Below are positions 6,201-15,556 of a stretch of DNA of 35,909 bases, in pieces (positions within the stretch are counted from its first letter, which is position 1; each line of letters begins with the position of its first letter). Position numbers and translations under genes: made by a program. The DNA is taken from NCBI RefSeq assembly GCF_000424545.1, contig NZ_AUKC01000041.1:1-35909 (forward strand), read 5' to 3'. This DNA comes from Butyrivibrio sp. NC3005. Lineage in GTDB: Bacteria; Bacillota; Clostridia; Lachnospirales; Lachnospiraceae. Under the pieces are notes generated by a model, which made no database searches, was not told the origin of the DNA, and saw nothing but the letters and a program-made list of their open reading frames with translations.

Positions 6201-9200
6201 ATGCGAAAAAGAGACGAAGATTGGGCTAAACTCTATCTGAGCATAAAAAAGAATAAAAATCTAGTTTTAAGAATAATGCTTTTGGTAGTAGCTGTAGCTG
6301 TTATTACCACAATGTACATTCTTCATAAGTCTGCGTCTGCACTTACTAGTGATTCTACAGGTGAAGTTGGAATGGTTCTTGATACAGATTCTAATGATGA
6401 AAGAAACAGTGAGACTAATGAAGATGTACAAACAGAAGATGAACAAGATAAAAGTGAAGAAAAAAGTCAAGAAGAGTATGGTTCTTTAAGTCAAAATGAT
6501 GAAGGCAAGGTAAATCCAGGGAATAACGAAGAACAACAAGAAAATAGCAAAAATGATTTGGCATCACAATCAGATAGTGCAGTGAATGAAGTATCATCCG
6601 ATAAAGGAATGTCTGTTAAAGATGCTTCGGATAGTTCGAGTTTGGAAAGTACAGATGACTTATCAAACAGTTCAGTTTCTGCCTCTTCTAAAGATAAAGA
6701 AATCAAGGAGCAAAATAAGGCTATTGTTTACTCTTTGTATGTTGATAAAGATGGACAGATTATTTATCGTAAAAATGGCGAAGATAAAAGTGTTCTCAGT
6801 ATTAAGGATAAACTTGATTTAAGCAAGGCTCCAAGAGAAATTGAAGGATATAAGTACCTACATTCTAAAATTGGAGATGTTAAGATCAAGAATATTTTTA
6901 AGAACAAAACGGTAAGTGATAAATCTCATACAGCATCGACTGTTGATAAAGAAGAAAATTCTTCTTTTTTTTATGAAACAGAAGATGCGACCGTTGCTGA
7001 AATCAAAGAAGATACAGATATTTGTTTTGTTTATCAAAAACAAGAAGAAAGAGTTAAACGAATTTATTCATATCAGGATTCAAAAGTTAAGGTTACAGCA
7101 ATTCTAGAAAAGCCGGAAGCGCTTCCAGATGATGCAAAGCTGAGGGTAACACCTGTTACAATGCATTCAGAAGAGTACAATTACGAAGCTTATATGGAAT
7201 CGCTTAATAACAATTCAAAGGCTATTGCTAAATCAAATGATTCAAAAGAAATAAAATATGATGAAACAAATACTTTGCTCTATGATATAGCTTTCTTTTT
7301 GGATGATAATGAAATCGAACCTGAGGCTGGAAGCGTAAAGATAAATGTTGAATTTATTTCTAATCAGTTGAAAGAGAATATTAGTGCTAAGGAAAAAGAC
7401 TCAGTAGAAATAGTTCATCTTCCGGTTTCAGAAGATAAGAAAAGTGATGACAATTTAAACATAAAAACAAGTGATATCACAGCAAGTGATATTAAAGCAG
7501 AGCCGCTTACAAATGGAAATGTGGATATAGACAAAGAAAAAGCAAGTTTTGAACTCGATAGCTTCTCAATAGTAGCATTTACCACTAAAACAGGTGTTTA
7601 TGTTAATCCTTATTCTTTGCAAAAAGGAATGGATGTTGGTATCGATTATTCTTTCGGAGATGCCAAGTATTTTGGAATTGTTGCAAACGAAATTCAAAAA
7701 ATGGCACATATGGATTCAAATGTTGCAACCAAAAAATTCTATGGCGATGGCGGAAATATAACTCTTGGAGCATATACGGGTAATAATAATCCTGGTGTAT
7801 GTTACCTCGGAGAAGTCGGATGCGGTATTAGAGTTGACAGAGGAAATGTATATGTTCCTTCGAAAGATGCCTATAAAGTTAATGTATCGTATGGATATAG
7901 AAAAATAACTGATTTAGACACTTCTTTGATAAACTCTTACATTGACCAGATGAATCAGAAAATAGCAGAAACGTCATGGCAGATGTATTATCAAAGCGAT
8001 TGGAATGTGTACAAAACCAATACACCAGATCAGAACTCGACAGAGGTTGATATTTCTAAAAGCGGAGATGGAACTTATTATATAGCAACAGATGATTATT
8101 TTGGAAAATATTGGAAATCTGTTCAAAATGGAGGCTTATCCATTAAAAAAAGGAAAAACCAGAAAATTGTTTTCAATATTTCATTAGAACAAGTGTCAAT
8201 TCCAAGGTTTTATGTAGAAGTAACTGATGGAGAAGGAAGATTTGAATCGACTTCTCAGTCAGGAAGTGCAGTTCAAAGAGAATCAGAATCAATTATATTC
8301 AATATGCCATATGCAAAAAGTGTCGATACTGATGGAGGAGTTTTGGGAATCTTCGTTGCACCATATGCAGAAATGAAGATTTCAGGTACATCTTCAGGAT
8401 GGGCATTTGTTAATAAGCTGTGCAATAACGGAAATGAATGGCACTGCGTCTGGAGAAATATGCCAAAGGATATTCCAACTCCGAATTTGCAGAAAAAAAC
8501 AGTTCCGGCAAAATTGATTATGTATGCTCAGAAACTCGTTGACGATCATCCGGCATATGATAATCAAAAGTATAATTTCAACGCAAAACAGTTTAAGGTT
8601 GACAGCAATGGAAACAGTAAATATTTTGGAAATCCTATAGTCGTTCAGAACAATAAAGGAATAATAACCTTTGATTTTGGAAATGTTGAAAAAGAGGGAG
8701 ATTATTACTACAGAATATATGAAGAAAAGGGTAATGACCCGGAATGCACATATGACAATAGCGTTTACCTTGTTCATTTCAAGGTCTGCAAAAAAGTGGA
8801 AGGTAATTTAACAACGTACTATGTTGCAGATAATGGCCCAGATTTTCATGCAATTGGTCACATGTCTAATCCTTCAGAAGCTTCATGGTCAACGGTACTT
8901 GCCGGAAGATCATATAATTGCAAGGAAATTATTTTTTACAATTACACTTCGGTGAGAGTTCTTTTCAAAAAAATGTGGATTAATGGAGGAGCAAAGCTTC
9001 CTTCACCAAATGAAGTTGATTTCAAACTCTATTACAGAGCTGAAGATGATTGGCAGATAAAAGAAGTGCCTAAGAGCATTCTTAATAAAAGGCCTACCAT
9101 GGAAAGAACTGATACAACTATTTGGAAGTGTCAGTGGACAGGACTTCCATCGAGGATAAATGGTAAGAAAGTGCGCTACCTTGTTAAAGAAACAAAGATT

Positions 9201-10244
9201 CCACAAGGGTATCTTTCTACAACAGGAGAAGTGAATGAATTTTCTTCTGTAGCCAATTATTCATGGGCAAATGAGAGTAATGAAGCATGGATAACGAATA
9301 TTCATTATATAAAATATACAGTGAATAAAAAGTGGGAGAACGATTCAGAGAAAAATAGATGGGATAAAGTTCATGTTGTCCTTAAGTGGTCACTTGATGG
9401 CAAAAATTGGAATGATAAAGGCGTAAAGCTAGTTGACAATAATGAGGTTATGACAGATAGATGGGAAGCTGATTTAACAGCCAATAATAATTGGAGCTAT
9501 ACCTTCGAGAACTTGCCGCTTGGAAATTGCAGCGGTCAGACTTATCAGTATAAAGTTTTTGAGTATTATCAGGATAAGAATGGCAACTTGACTGAAATGC
9601 AACAATATGATGTTGAAAAAGGTGGCGGAAATCAGGTTGAAGGTTATTTTCTTGTTGGCTACAAGGATGAGATAGTAGATCAGGATGGAAATCATCAGGT
9701 CACTTTAACTAATGCATCTACATCAGTGACCATTAACAAAGACTGGGTATTTAAGGGCGAAAAGCTTGATGCTTCTTCTGAAAAAATAAAAGGAAGAATA
9801 GCTTATTTCAAGCTTATGTCAACAAGTAAAGCGAATAGAAATGTTCCAATCTGGGTAGATTTAAATGGTGATGGAAAAGGTGATCTTATAGCTTTGTCAG
9901 AGGAAAATAACTTTGAAGCTACATTTAATGGATTGCCTGTAAATGTTGGAAAATATTCTGTTGCATACTATTTTGTCGAAACAGATCAATATGGAAATGA
10001 AATAACAGACAACGTAAGGTACTTTGACAGAACTGGCACTGCTACAAACGTAGCAGGAAACTGCTGGAAAAACTTTTACAAAACAATAAAACTAGAGTAT
10101 CGCTGCGAGAACACGCTTTCAAACTATGAGCTTCCTGAAACAGGAGGAAAGGGTACTAAGAAGTGGCACGTAGTTGGAATAATTATGATACTAATCTCTT
10201 TGACAATTTTTTTGGTAAAGAGTAGAAGCTTAAGGGAATATTGA
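6201..10244 (+). CDS. Giant LPXTG surface protein, probable pilus tip adhesin
   Basis: A 1347-residue secreted protein. It has a basic N-terminus and hydrophobic signal (21-41, possible cleavage after ASA near 47), then ~115 residues rich in Asp, Glu, Ser and Asn. A large central part (~480-760) resembles the exposed 'choice-of-anchor' regions of Firmicutes adhesins. A pilin isopeptide-linkage (FctA-like) domain (~765-915) and three Cna-B-type beta domains starting near 918 (VRVLFKKMWINGG), 1039 (YTVNKKWEND) and 1174 (TSVTINKDWVFKG) follow. The sorting signal is LPETG at 1311-1315, a hydrophobic helix and a basic tail. Large size, adhesin-like front and position before the backbone pilin suggest the tip protein. 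The ATG has AGGGATG upstream. Confidence 0.85.
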   Translation: MRKRDEDWAKLYLSIKKNKNLVLRIMLLVVAVAVITTMYILHKSASALTSDSTGEVGMVLDTDSNDERNSETNEDVQTEDEQDKSEEKSQEEYGSLSQNDEGKVNPGNNEEQQENSKNDLASQSDSAVNEVSSDKGMSVKDASDSSSLESTDDLSNSSVSASSKDKEIKEQNKAIVYSLYVDKDGQIIYRKNGEDKSVLSIKDKLDLSKAPREIEGYKYLHSKIGDVKIKNIFKNKTVSDKSHTASTVDKEENSSFFYETEDATVAEIKEDTDICFVYQKQEERVKRIYSYQDSKVKVTAILEKPEALPDDAKLRVTPVTMHSEEYNYEAYMESLNNNSKAIAKSNDSKEIKYDETNTLLYDIAFFLDDNEIEPEAGSVKINVEFISNQLKENISAKEKDSVEIVHLPVSEDKKSDDNLNIKTSDITASDIKAEPLTNGNVDIDKEKASFELDSFSIVAFTTKTGVYVNPYSLQKGMDVGIDYSFGDAKYFGIVANEIQKMAHMDSNVATKKFYGDGGNITLGAYTGNNNPGVCYLGEVGCGIRVDRGNVYVPSKDAYKVNVSYGYRKITDLDTSLINSYIDQMNQKIAETSWQMYYQSDWNVYKTNTPDQNSTEVDISKSGDGTYYIATDDYFGKYWKSVQNGGLSIKKRKNQKIVFNISLEQVSIPRFYVEVTDGEGRFESTSQSGSAVQRESESIIFNMPYAKSVDTDGGVLGIFVAPYAEMKISGTSSGWAFVNKLCNNGNEWHCVWRNMPKDIPTPNLQKKTVPAKLIMYAQKLVDDHPAYDNQKYNFNAKQFKVDSNGNSKYFGNPIVVQNNKGIITFDFGNVEKEGDYYYRIYEEKGNDPECTYDNSVYLVHFKVCKKVEGNLTTYYVADNGPDFHAIGHMSNPSEASWSTVLAGRSYNCKEIIFYNYTSVRVLFKKMWINGGAKLPSPNEVDFKLYYRAEDDWQIKEVPKSILNKRPTMERTDTTIWKCQWTGLPSRINGKKVRYLVKETKIPQGYLSTTGEVNEFSSVANYSWANESNEAWITNIHYIKYTVNKKWENDSEKNRWDKVHVVLKWSLDGKNWNDKGVKLVDNNEVMTDRWEADLTANNNWSYTFENLPLGNCSGQTYQYKVFEYYQDKNGNLTEMQQYDVEKGGGNQVEGYFLVGYKDEIVDQDGNHQVTLTNASTSVTINKDWVFKGEKLDASSEKIKGRIAYFKLMSTSKANRNVPIWVDLNGDGKGDLIALSEENNFEATFNGLPVNVGKYSVAYYFVETDQYGNEITDNVRYFDRTGTATNVAGNCWKNFYKTIKLEYRCENTLSNYELPETGGKGTKKWHVVGIIMILISLTIFLVKSRSLREY

Positions 10245-10307
10245 TGTTGCATTAACAAGAGATTATGTGGGAATGAATGATTTTTCATGGAAGGAAAAAA
10301 GAAAAAA

Positions 10308-11885
10308 ATGAACAGAATTAAGAAATTTGTAACTGCTGTTATGGCTTCAAGCATGGTTTGCGGTATGGGAATCGGAAACATTGCATATGCTGTTGGTAAT
10401 GGTTCAATAACAGTAAGTAGTGCTGTTAAAGGACAGGAATACAAGATTTATAGAATGATGGACTACAATTCTCTTGGAAATCCAGGTACACAAGGTCATG
10501 CAGTTGGTAATTATTCTCCAGCTTCAATGACATGGGAAAACTTTATCGCAAATAATCTTGGCGAGTATTTTACTCTTAGCTACGGTGCAGACAACAACAG
10601 CTGTTCAGATGACTTGGTACAGTGGATAGATAGAGGAAGTGATATTGCTAATCAAGAAGCTGCAAAGCAGATGGCTAAAAAGGTCTCTGAATATTTGGAA
10701 AATGCCGATACTTCAGATCTTGTTCTTGCAGGAAACAGCGTAGCAGGCGATAACGGAACTGTAAATTTCACAAACCTTGATATGGGTTATTATGTACTTT
10801 CTTCTCAAGTAGGTACTGTACTTAGTATTGAAACTACAAATCCACATGCTGATGTTGTTGAAAAGAACACTCCTTCAACAATCGATAAAGCAGTTGAAGA
10901 GGATTCTACAAAAGAGTTCGGTGATTTCGATGATGCAGCAGTAGGTGAAGTAGTAAACTTTAAGTCTAATATCCATCTTGATAAGAATGCCAGCAAGGGA
11001 GTAATCTACGACGTAATGCAGGAAGGTCTTACACTTGTAAAAGAAGGTGAGAATAAGGTAAGAGTTTCCGGACTTACAGAAGGAACAGACTATACTGTTG
11101 ATTACGATGTTGAAAAAGATGGTGAGATTTGTACATTCGTAGTTACATTCTCTGATTCTTATATGAAATCAAGAAATGGCCAGGAAGATTTTGAACTTCT
11201 TTATTCTGCTGTGTTGAATGAGAAAGCAGTTGTTGGTACAGGTGTTGAGAACAAGACACGTCTTGAGTACAAAAATGGAACATTTACAGAATGGGATAAG
11301 ACTAAGACTTATACATATGATTTCAAGCTTCACAAGTATGGTGATGATAGCAGAAATCTTAAGGCTGACTTCATGCTCTTTAAAGGAGCTCTTTCAGATG
11401 AAGAGTACAGAAAAGTTCTTGAACTTAAAACTTTTGAAAATGTAAAAAATGACGCAAATCTTTCCCAAAAGTTAGTGACTTTTGATGTTAAAGATGGTGT
11501 ATATAACGTTAATGAAAACGGAAATGGAACAAGCGCAGTTATTACTACAACAGAGTCTGGTATGGCAAATCTTCATGGATTTGATGCTGATGGACTGTTC
11601 TCGTTAGTAGAGCTTTCTGTTGAAGATGGATATAACATCTATGATGGCGTTATTACAGTTAATCTTAATAGACAAAATGGTACTACAATTGATGGAACCT
11701 ATTCTGTAACATCAAATGCTGATGATAATGTTGAGCAGTACACAGTTGATATTTTGAATAAGAAGGGTACACTTCTTCCTTCAACTGGTGGAATAGGAAC
11801 AAGAATTTTCTATATGGTTGGTGGTTCAATGGTTCTTTTGGCTGTTGTAACACTTCTTGCAAAGCGTAAAGTGACAAAGGAGTAA
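10308..11885 (+). CDS. Major (backbone) pilin, isopeptide-forming, LPSTG-anchored
   Basis: A 525-residue pilin: signal peptide MNRIKKFVTAVMASSMV ending near AYA (28), an N-terminal domain with VKGQEYKIYRMMDYN, a middle domain with the fimbrial isopeptide (D2-type) pattern including KNTPSTIDKAVEED, GVENKTRLEYKN and DFKLHKYGDD, and a C-terminal SpaA-like domain. The sorting signal is LPSTG (490-494), a hydrophobic helix and KRKVTKE. Lys in the VVEKN stretch is a candidate for inter-subunit linkage by sortase C; this is inference. I prefer the ATG at 10308 (GGAAGGA 13 nt before) to that at 10287, which would add MEGKKKK. The stop shares one base with the sortase start, fitting obligate co-expression. 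Confidence 0.88.
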   Translation: MNRIKKFVTAVMASSMVCGMGIGNIAYAVGNGSITVSSAVKGQEYKIYRMMDYNSLGNPGTQGHAVGNYSPASMTWENFIANNLGEYFTLSYGADNNSCSDDLVQWIDRGSDIANQEAAKQMAKKVSEYLENADTSDLVLAGNSVAGDNGTVNFTNLDMGYYVLSSQVGTVLSIETTNPHADVVEKNTPSTIDKAVEEDSTKEFGDFDDAAVGEVVNFKSNIHLDKNASKGVIYDVMQEGLTLVKEGENKVRVSGLTEGTDYTVDYDVEKDGEICTFVVTFSDSYMKSRNGQEDFELLYSAVLNEKAVVGTGVENKTRLEYKNGTFTEWDKTKTYTYDFKLHKYGDDSRNLKADFMLFKGALSDEEYRKVLELKTFENVKNDANLSQKLVTFDVKDGVYNVNENGNGTSAVITTTESGMANLHGFDADGLFSLVELSVEDGYNIYDGVITVNLNRQNGTTIDGTYSVTSNADDNVEQYTVDILNKKGTLLPSTGGIGTRIFYMVGGSMVLLAVVTLLAKRKVTKE

Positions 11886-12724
11886 TGCGTAATTTTTTTA
11901 AAAAATATCTGGCTAATTTAATACTTGTTTTGATACTTGTGAGTGGACTTGGAATAGTTCTTTATCCGTCTGTAAGTAATTATATTAATTCAAAACATCA
12001 AAGCAAAGCTATTGATAATTATTCGAAGCAGCTTGCGAATGTAAAGCCTGCAGATTTTGAAAAGTTTTGGAAAGAAGCTGAGGCGTTTAATAAACGCCTC
12101 GCGGATCAGAAGACGAGTTTTGAAGTTACTGATAAGACTTTGGCAGAATATAACAAGCTTTTAGATCCCACCCAAACAGGAATAATGGGATATTTGGAGA
12201 TAGAGAATATTGGTGTTAATCTTCCGATTTATCATGGCGTAGAAGAGACTACTCTTGCAGTTGGAATAGGACATCTTCCAGGATCATCGTTGCCTACTGG
12301 TGGTGAAAGCACTCATACTGTATTATCCGGTCATAGAGGACTTCCTTCTTCGAAACTTCTGACAGACTTAGATCAAATGATAGTTGGAGATGTTTTTCTT
12401 GTTCATGTTATGGATAAGACTTTTGCATATCAGGTTGATCAGATAAACATTGTATTGCCAGATGAAACTTCTCTTTTGTCAGTTTCAAAGGGAGAAGATT
12501 ATTGTACTCTTGTAACATGCACTCCTTATGGTGTTAATACTCATAGGCTTCTTGTGCGTGGCAAGCGTATAGAATATGAGAGTCAAAACTCGATTATTGT
12601 TGCTGATGCTGTACGTTTCACACCGGTAATGGTAGCACCATTTATTGCTGCACCGATTTTGTTTGTTGCGTTTTTAATTGCACTTATCAGGACATCGAGC
12701 AAAGGAACTGGGACTCGAGGTTAA
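11885..12724 (+). CDS. srtC: Class C (pilin-polymerising) sortase
   Basis: A 279-residue membrane transpeptidase that cuts LPXTG between Thr and Gly and joins the acyl-enzyme to a pilin lysine. An N-terminal transmembrane helix (about 8-33) precedes the sortase barrel. Catalytic residues are H150 (LSGHRGLP), C212 (TLVTCTPYG) and R221 (NTHRLLVRG). A C-terminal helix (about 245-270), typical of class C, ends the protein. A lid lies before the barrel, but it reads LLDPTQTG: the usual D-P-aromatic motif has Thr96 in place of the aromatic residue that plugs the active site. It starts within the stop codon of the backbone pilin (TAATG), next to its substrate. Confidence 0.93.
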   Translation: MRNFFKKYLANLILVLILVSGLGIVLYPSVSNYINSKHQSKAIDNYSKQLANVKPADFEKFWKEAEAFNKRLADQKTSFEVTDKTLAEYNKLLDPTQTGIMGYLEIENIGVNLPIYHGVEETTLAVGIGHLPGSSLPTGGESTHTVLSGHRGLPSSKLLTDLDQMIVGDVFLVHVMDKTFAYQVDQINIVLPDETSLLSVSKGEDYCTLVTCTPYGVNTHRLLVRGKRIEYESQNSIIVADAVRFTPVMVAPFIAAPILFVAFLIALIRTSSKGTGTRG

Positions 12725-12725
12725 T

Positions 12726-13847
12726 ATGAATTGTTTTTTTGAAAAAAAGATAAAAAATTTCATAAGGAAAATATCCAAAGTTTTTTCGTTTGTTTTGGTA
12801 ATAGTTCTCGTTTCTTTATTCTATGAAACTTATGCTTTTGCAAATGGTAGTATTGATACGAGCAAAAAAGGAACTCTTTGTCTTAAATATCAATATGATA
12901 CAGAGAGTTTGGCGAATGTGACGGTTAAAATATATCAGATTGCAAAGATAAAAGAAAATGCAAGCTTTGTATTATTGCCTCCTTATAATGATAAGAATCT
13001 TTTTCCAATAACAGATATAAACTCTATTACTAGGAATGAAGAGTGGGATTTGGTAAAAACTCCTATTGAGTCATATATATATACTAATAAAGTTGCTGAA
13101 ACAAAAAGCAATGTTTCTGATATAAGTGGAGAGGCTCTTTTTTCTGATTTGGAACTTGGAATTTATCTTGTTGTAACAAGTCCGCTTAAGCTTGATGACT
13201 GCACTTATACATTTAGTTCTTTTTTTGTATCTATTCCGCAGAATGTAAATGATACTCAGAATATAGATGCTAATTTTATTAGTTACAATGTAGTAGGCGT
13301 TCCTAAGTGTGAAAAAATAATTCATCCAAAGAAAAAAGAGTATTTACTCATGAAAAGATGGATGGATTTGGGAAATGAGAATAAAAGACCTCGAAAAATT
13401 GAAGTAGAACTGTATTTAAATGGTGAAAAATATGATACTGTGACTCTTGATTCGTCTAATGGATGGTCATATCATTGGGAGTCTGATGAAGGAAGCAAAT
13501 GGTCAGTTGCAGAAAAAGTCCCAGAGAATTATACGGTTATGGTAGATAGTAATAAAGAAACATTTATTATAACAAATACATATCCTGATTCTCCCCAAAA
13601 ACCAGGAAAACCCGACAAGCCACAAAATCCGGAACAGCCTAATGAGCCAGATAAGCCAAGAACTCCGGTTGAAGAAGTTCTTGGAGTTTCAAGAAGAGTT
13701 ATTACAGGAGATGATACTCCGGAAGTTTTAGGAAGAAGAAGACTTCCTCAAACAGGACAGGAATGGATGCCTGTATTTGCTCTTGCGATTATTGGGATAC
13801 TATTGTTTGTATATGGCTTTCATAGCGAAAGGAATAAAGATATTTAA
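12726..13847 (+). CDS. Minor pilin with Cna-B domain and LPQTG signal (probable pilus base)
   Basis: A 373-residue secreted protein: signal peptide (hydrophobic core about 18-34, cleavage near FA|NG), an SpaA-like N-terminal domain (KGTLCLKYQYDTESLANVTV ... DLELGIYLVVTSP), a Cna-B domain (EYLLMKRWMDLGN ... ITNTYPDSP), a proline-rich linker (repeated KPxxP and NEPDKP) and LPQTG at 340-344 with a hydrophobic helix. Proline-rich tails are common in base pilins, which span the cell wall. Its place between the two sortases supports a base role. The ATG at 12726 follows CGAGG and comes one base after the sortase stop; an upstream in-frame ATG (12678) lies inside srtC and would spoil the signal peptide. 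Confidence 0.85.
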   Translation: MNCFFEKKIKNFIRKISKVFSFVLVIVLVSLFYETYAFANGSIDTSKKGTLCLKYQYDTESLANVTVKIYQIAKIKENASFVLLPPYNDKNLFPITDINSITRNEEWDLVKTPIESYIYTNKVAETKSNVSDISGEALFSDLELGIYLVVTSPLKLDDCTYTFSSFFVSIPQNVNDTQNIDANFISYNVVGVPKCEKIIHPKKKEYLLMKRWMDLGNENKRPRKIEVELYLNGEKYDTVTLDSSNGWSYHWESDEGSKWSVAEKVPENYTVMVDSNKETFIITNTYPDSPQKPGKPDKPQNPEQPNEPDKPRTPVEEVLGVSRRVITGDDTPEVLGRRRLPQTGQEWMPVFALAIIGILLFVYGFHSERNKDI

Positions 13848-14435
13848 ATGGTAACAAAAGGCAGAATCTGCATGCTGATAGGGATAATTCTAATGTTTCT
13901 TTCGGCTTGTTTTGTGATTAGAAATATCAAGGAAAATGAAAAAGCTGGAAAAAGTTCATCAAAGTATTTGGATGCAGTGAAAGCACAGATTCCAGGTAAT
14001 TATTCAGGCTATCAGGCAACCGTAAAAAAAACTGGTGAAATGCCAGCTATAGAATCGGAGGGATATTCTTTTATAGGAACGATTAAGATTCCATCTTTGT
14101 CTATAGAACTTCCGGTTCAAAGTAACTGGTCTTCAATAAATGCCAAAAAATCTCCGTGTAGATACGTTGGTTCAGTATATGAGAATAGTCTTATAATTGC
14201 TGGTCATAACTACGATAGGCATTTTGGGAGACTTAAGATGCTTAACAGTAAGGATAAAATAATTGTAACTGATACCCTTGGAAATGAGTTTGGTTATGAA
14301 GTTGTCTCAATTGAAATAATTGGAGCAGAAGATGTTGATAAGATGCTTGAGGGTGATTGGGATTTAACTGTGTTTACATGTACTATAGGTGGAGCAAACA
14401 GGGTAACAGTAAGATGTAAGTCAGTACAAAAATAA
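13848..14435 (+). CDS. Small second sortase (class D/B-like, no lid)
   Basis: A 195-residue sortase: one N-terminal transmembrane helix (about 6-24), a short linker, then the barrel beginning IGTIKIPSLSIELPV. Catalytic residues are H120 (IAGHNYD), C178 (VFTCTIGG) and R185 (ANRVTV). It has neither the lid nor the C-terminal helix of class C, so it is not a polymerase and probably attaches the finished pilus to peptidoglycan. Class assignment is by eye. It begins immediately after the stop of the minor pilin. I see no clear terminator in 14436-14541. Confidence 0.88.
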   Translation: MVTKGRICMLIGIILMFLSACFVIRNIKENEKAGKSSSKYLDAVKAQIPGNYSGYQATVKKTGEMPAIESEGYSFIGTIKIPSLSIELPVQSNWSSINAKKSPCRYVGSVYENSLIIAGHNYDRHFGRLKMLNSKDKIIVTDTLGNEFGYEVVSIEIIGAEDVDKMLEGDWDLTVFTCTIGGANRVTVRCKSVQK

Positions 14436-14541
14436 AACATATCAAAAAAATTGATCAAAATCTTTATAAAAAATAAAGTCTTGGCTGGTTTAAATATTAT
14501 ATAAAAAATTAAGGTAAAAAGTCGAAGTAGTTGAAAAAATG

Positions 14542-14550
14542 TGTTATAAT
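14542..14550 (+). promoter_or_regulatory. Extended -10 promoter of the DUF6465 gene
   Basis: TGtTATAAT, a perfect -10 with the TG extension, lies 78 nt before the start at 14629. No good -35 is seen at 17 nt, as is common for extended -10 promoters. Confidence 0.55.
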
Positions 14551-14628
14551 TGAGACATTCGATTTTTTGCTTGTTTTTATATGCGAAAAAATACTTTTAA
14601 CTTGCTTATCTTTTGTGGAGGACTTGCT

Positions 14629-15192
14629 ATGGCTTATAAGAGTGCTGATAACAATGGTAACAATGAGAATAAAGTAAAAAAGTTTGTAAATTCTGTTTCA
14701 GAGGTTGCAAAGCCATATATTGATAAGGCTACACCATATGTAGAGAATGCTGTTAAAAATGCAGCTCCTGTTGCTAAGGATTTGAGGAGTAAGGCAGAGC
14801 CTGTTATGGAGAATATTAGGACAAAGGCAGAACCGGTTGTTGAAGAGATTATCTCCAAGACTGAGCCGGTTGTAGAAACGCTTAAGACTAAGGCTGATCC
14901 ATATCTAAAGAAAGCAAAGAAGGCAACTGAACCTGCATCACGCATGGCAAAGATTGTTACAGATGATCTTTCAGAAAATGCTGCAAAGAAAGCAATAAAA
15001 AGTGAAATTTTTCTTCAATACAATGATCATGAGATCAGGTCTGAAGATATTCTCGAGAAAGCCAGACTTGATTATATAAATAAAGGTCATAAATTGTCAG
15101 AAATTCATGATATGCAAGTGTATATTAAACCTAATGAAGCAAAAGCTTTTTATGTAATTAATAATCAAGATACAGGACGTATAGAGTTTTAA
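14629..15192 (+). CDS. DUF6465-like protein with amphipathic helical repeats
   Basis: A 187-residue soluble protein. Residues ~17-110 consist of short helical repeats with the pattern K-A/T-E/D-P-V/Y and hydrophobic residues every 11, for example RSKAEPVMENIR, RTKAEPVVEEII, SKTEPVVETLK, KTKADPYLKKAK. This resembles lipid- or surface-binding apolipoprotein-like helices. Residues ~120-187 form a compact alpha/beta domain (EIFLQYNDHEI ... HDMQVYIKPNEAKAFYVINN) that matches my memory of DUF6465. Function unknown. The ATG at 14629 has GTGGAGGA with 6-nt spacing; an upstream ATG at 14581 lacks one. It overlaps the next gene by one base (TAATG). Confidence 0.75.
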   Translation: MAYKSADNNGNNENKVKKFVNSVSEVAKPYIDKATPYVENAVKNAAPVAKDLRSKAEPVMENIRTKAEPVVEEIISKTEPVVETLKTKADPYLKKAKKATEPASRMAKIVTDDLSENAAKKAIKSEIFLQYNDHEIRSEDILEKARLDYINKGHKLSEIHDMQVYIKPNEAKAFYVINNQDTGRIEF

Positions 15193-15536
15193 TGGGAAAC
15201 GATGAACTTAAGATAAAGAAAAAAGATTTTTTTCCACTACGTCACTATGATTATGGTGAAGCGTATTTTGGCAGTTATAAGGGAATGCGCTATCGATTGG
15301 CACGCGAGCCACTGGAAAATGTCGTATTTACACCGGTTGATCAAAGGTCCAAGGCGAGCTTATTAGCGTCAGTCTGGAAAGAGCCATATGCTTATGGTTA
15401 TATGAAAAAGGACGACTTGACATCGGAAATGTTTGAAATATCCGAAGAAGGCTTCGATAAAGCTATTCGATGGATAAATGAGCAGTATGATATGCGAAAA
15501 GATGAATGGAGCAAAGACTCTAGCATACTAGACTGA
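15192..15536 (+). CDS. Conserved small protein of unknown function
   Basis: A 114-residue protein without signal peptide or membrane segment. Visible features are FGSYKGMRYRLAREP near the middle of the N-terminal half and EEGFDKAIRWINEQYD near the C-terminus. Similar proteins seem to occur in Lachnospiraceae, but I cannot name a domain. It is coupled to the DUF6465 gene by a TAATG overlap and ends 20 nt before dgt, so it is probably part of the same transcript. Confidence 0.65.
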   Translation: MGNDELKIKKKDFFPLRHYDYGEAYFGSYKGMRYRLAREPLENVVFTPVDQRSKASLLASVWKEPYAYGYMKKDDLTSEMFEISEEGFDKAIRWINEQYDMRKDEWSKDSSILD

Positions 15537-15556
15537 TATATGGAGAGGGAAGATAA

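Noticed and set aside
14436..14541. Terminator of the pilus operon
   Set aside because: AT-rich with short self-complementary bits, but no stable stem followed by a T-run was found.
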